The notes under the pieces are model-generated. The model was not told where the DNA came from, made no database searches, and saw nothing but the letters and a program-made list of their open reading frames with translations. A stretch of DNA of 14,151 nt from contig SXHE01000271.1 in NCBI GenBank assembly GCA_005773755.1, positions 1 through 14,151 of the forward strand, read 5' to 3'. How positions within the stretch are numbered: position 1 is the first letter of the stretch; each line of letters opens with the position of its first letter. The DNA is from Planctomycetia bacterium. GTDB lineage: Bacteria; Planctomycetota; Planctomycetia; Gemmatales; Gemmataceae. Positions 13,907 through 14,151 of this stretch are shown one piece after another. A program made the translations under genes and the position numbers.

Positions 13907-14151
13907 ATGGATCCCGAACCCGTTTCGTGTGCCGTCTGCTCGCGCCCGCTCCCGGCCCGCTCGGTCGACGGCGTGTGCCCCGTGTGCGTGCGGACCCGGC
14001 CGATCATCGACCCGCCCGCGGAGACGCGCCGCCCCGCGGCGACCGACGGCCCCGAGGCGCACATCCGCGCGCACGCGGAACCGGTCGAAGAGTCGCTCCC
14101 CCCGAACCCGCCCGGACTCGCGCTCGTTCGGCGACTCGGCACCGGCGGGAT
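13907..14151 (+). CDS. Zinc-ribbon Ser/Thr protein kinase (partial, N-terminus)
   Basis: An open frame from ATG 13907 runs off the window after 81 full codons. The N-terminus carries a zinc-ribbon-like pattern, CAVC at 8-11 and CPVC at 24-27 (CxxC-12-CxxC). A Pro/Ala/acidic linker (about 30-68) follows, and then GLALVRRLGTGG (70-81) ends the window. LGxGG is the start of the glycine-rich ATP loop of Hanks-type kinases (usually LGxGGMGxVY), and the last two bases, AT, are compatible with the expected Met. Planctomycetes encode large numbers of such kinases, usually followed by a membrane helix and a variable sensor or effector domain that cannot be seen here. The ribosome-binding site is weak (CGGCGG). 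It is downstream of the desulfurase on the same strand, 101 bp away. The kinase call rests on a short motif plus the typical architecture. Confidence 0.75.
   Translation, partial: MDPEPVSCAVCSRPLPARSVDGVCPVCVRTRPIIDPPAETRRPAATDGPEAHIRAHAEPVEESLPPNPPGLALVRRLGTGG

Overview
The window looks like chromosomal DNA of a high-GC planctomycete, most likely of the Gemmata/Gemmataceae type. The main reasons are a giant secreted PVC-type dehydrogenase with a haem c site and a fused DUF1080 domain, a PQQ-like beta-propeller protein, a two-domain acetyl-xylan-esterase-like hydrolase, and the start of a Ser/Thr kinase carrying an N-terminal zinc ribbon. No rRNA, tRNA, CRISPR array, transposase or phage gene was seen. 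Nearly all the very long opposite-strand reading frames are shadows of high-GC codon use.

Layout. (1) 1-193, minus: 5' part of sdhB, the iron-sulfur subunit of succinate dehydrogenase/fumarate reductase. (2) 215-364: a palindromic element with perfect 31-bp inverted arms, lying between sdhB and the gene upstream of it. (3) 373-4413, minus: a 1346-residue secreted multidomain protein (CBM-like region, PVC dehydrogenase propeller, HEAT-like repeats, cytochrome c, DUF1080). (4) 4414-4850: gene-free stretch with a degenerate direct-repeat array and candidate divergent promoters. (5) 4851-6614, plus: nucleoside-symporter-type MFS transporter with a large soluble insert. (6) 6636-6950, minus: a PII-family signalling protein with an atypical C-terminus, preceded on the same strand by (7) 7056-8684, a secreted PQQ-like beta-propeller protein. 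(8) 8829-10253, plus: polytopic membrane protein resembling GT-C glycosyltransferases. (9) 10264-12552, minus: secreted tandem alpha/beta hydrolase whose two halves differ strongly in base composition. (10) 12690-13805, plus: PLP-dependent cysteine desulfurase/selenocysteine lyase. (11) 13907-14151, plus: N-terminus of a zinc-ribbon Ser/Thr kinase that runs off the end.

The genes do not form one obvious pathway. The three secreted proteins (PVC/DUF1080, PQQ propeller, AXE-like hydrolase) suit the planctomycete habit of breaking down complex glycans outside the cytoplasm. SdhB and the desulfurase are housekeeping Fe-S functions. Most neighbours are divergent or convergent, so transcription units are short: sdhB follows the PVC gene, and the PII gene follows the propeller gene after 105 bp. 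I found no convincing new defence or mobile system. The most unusual structures are the 31-bp-arm palindromic element, the TTGTGCAA repeat array, the compositional break inside the hydrolase gene, and the PII protein with an altered tail.
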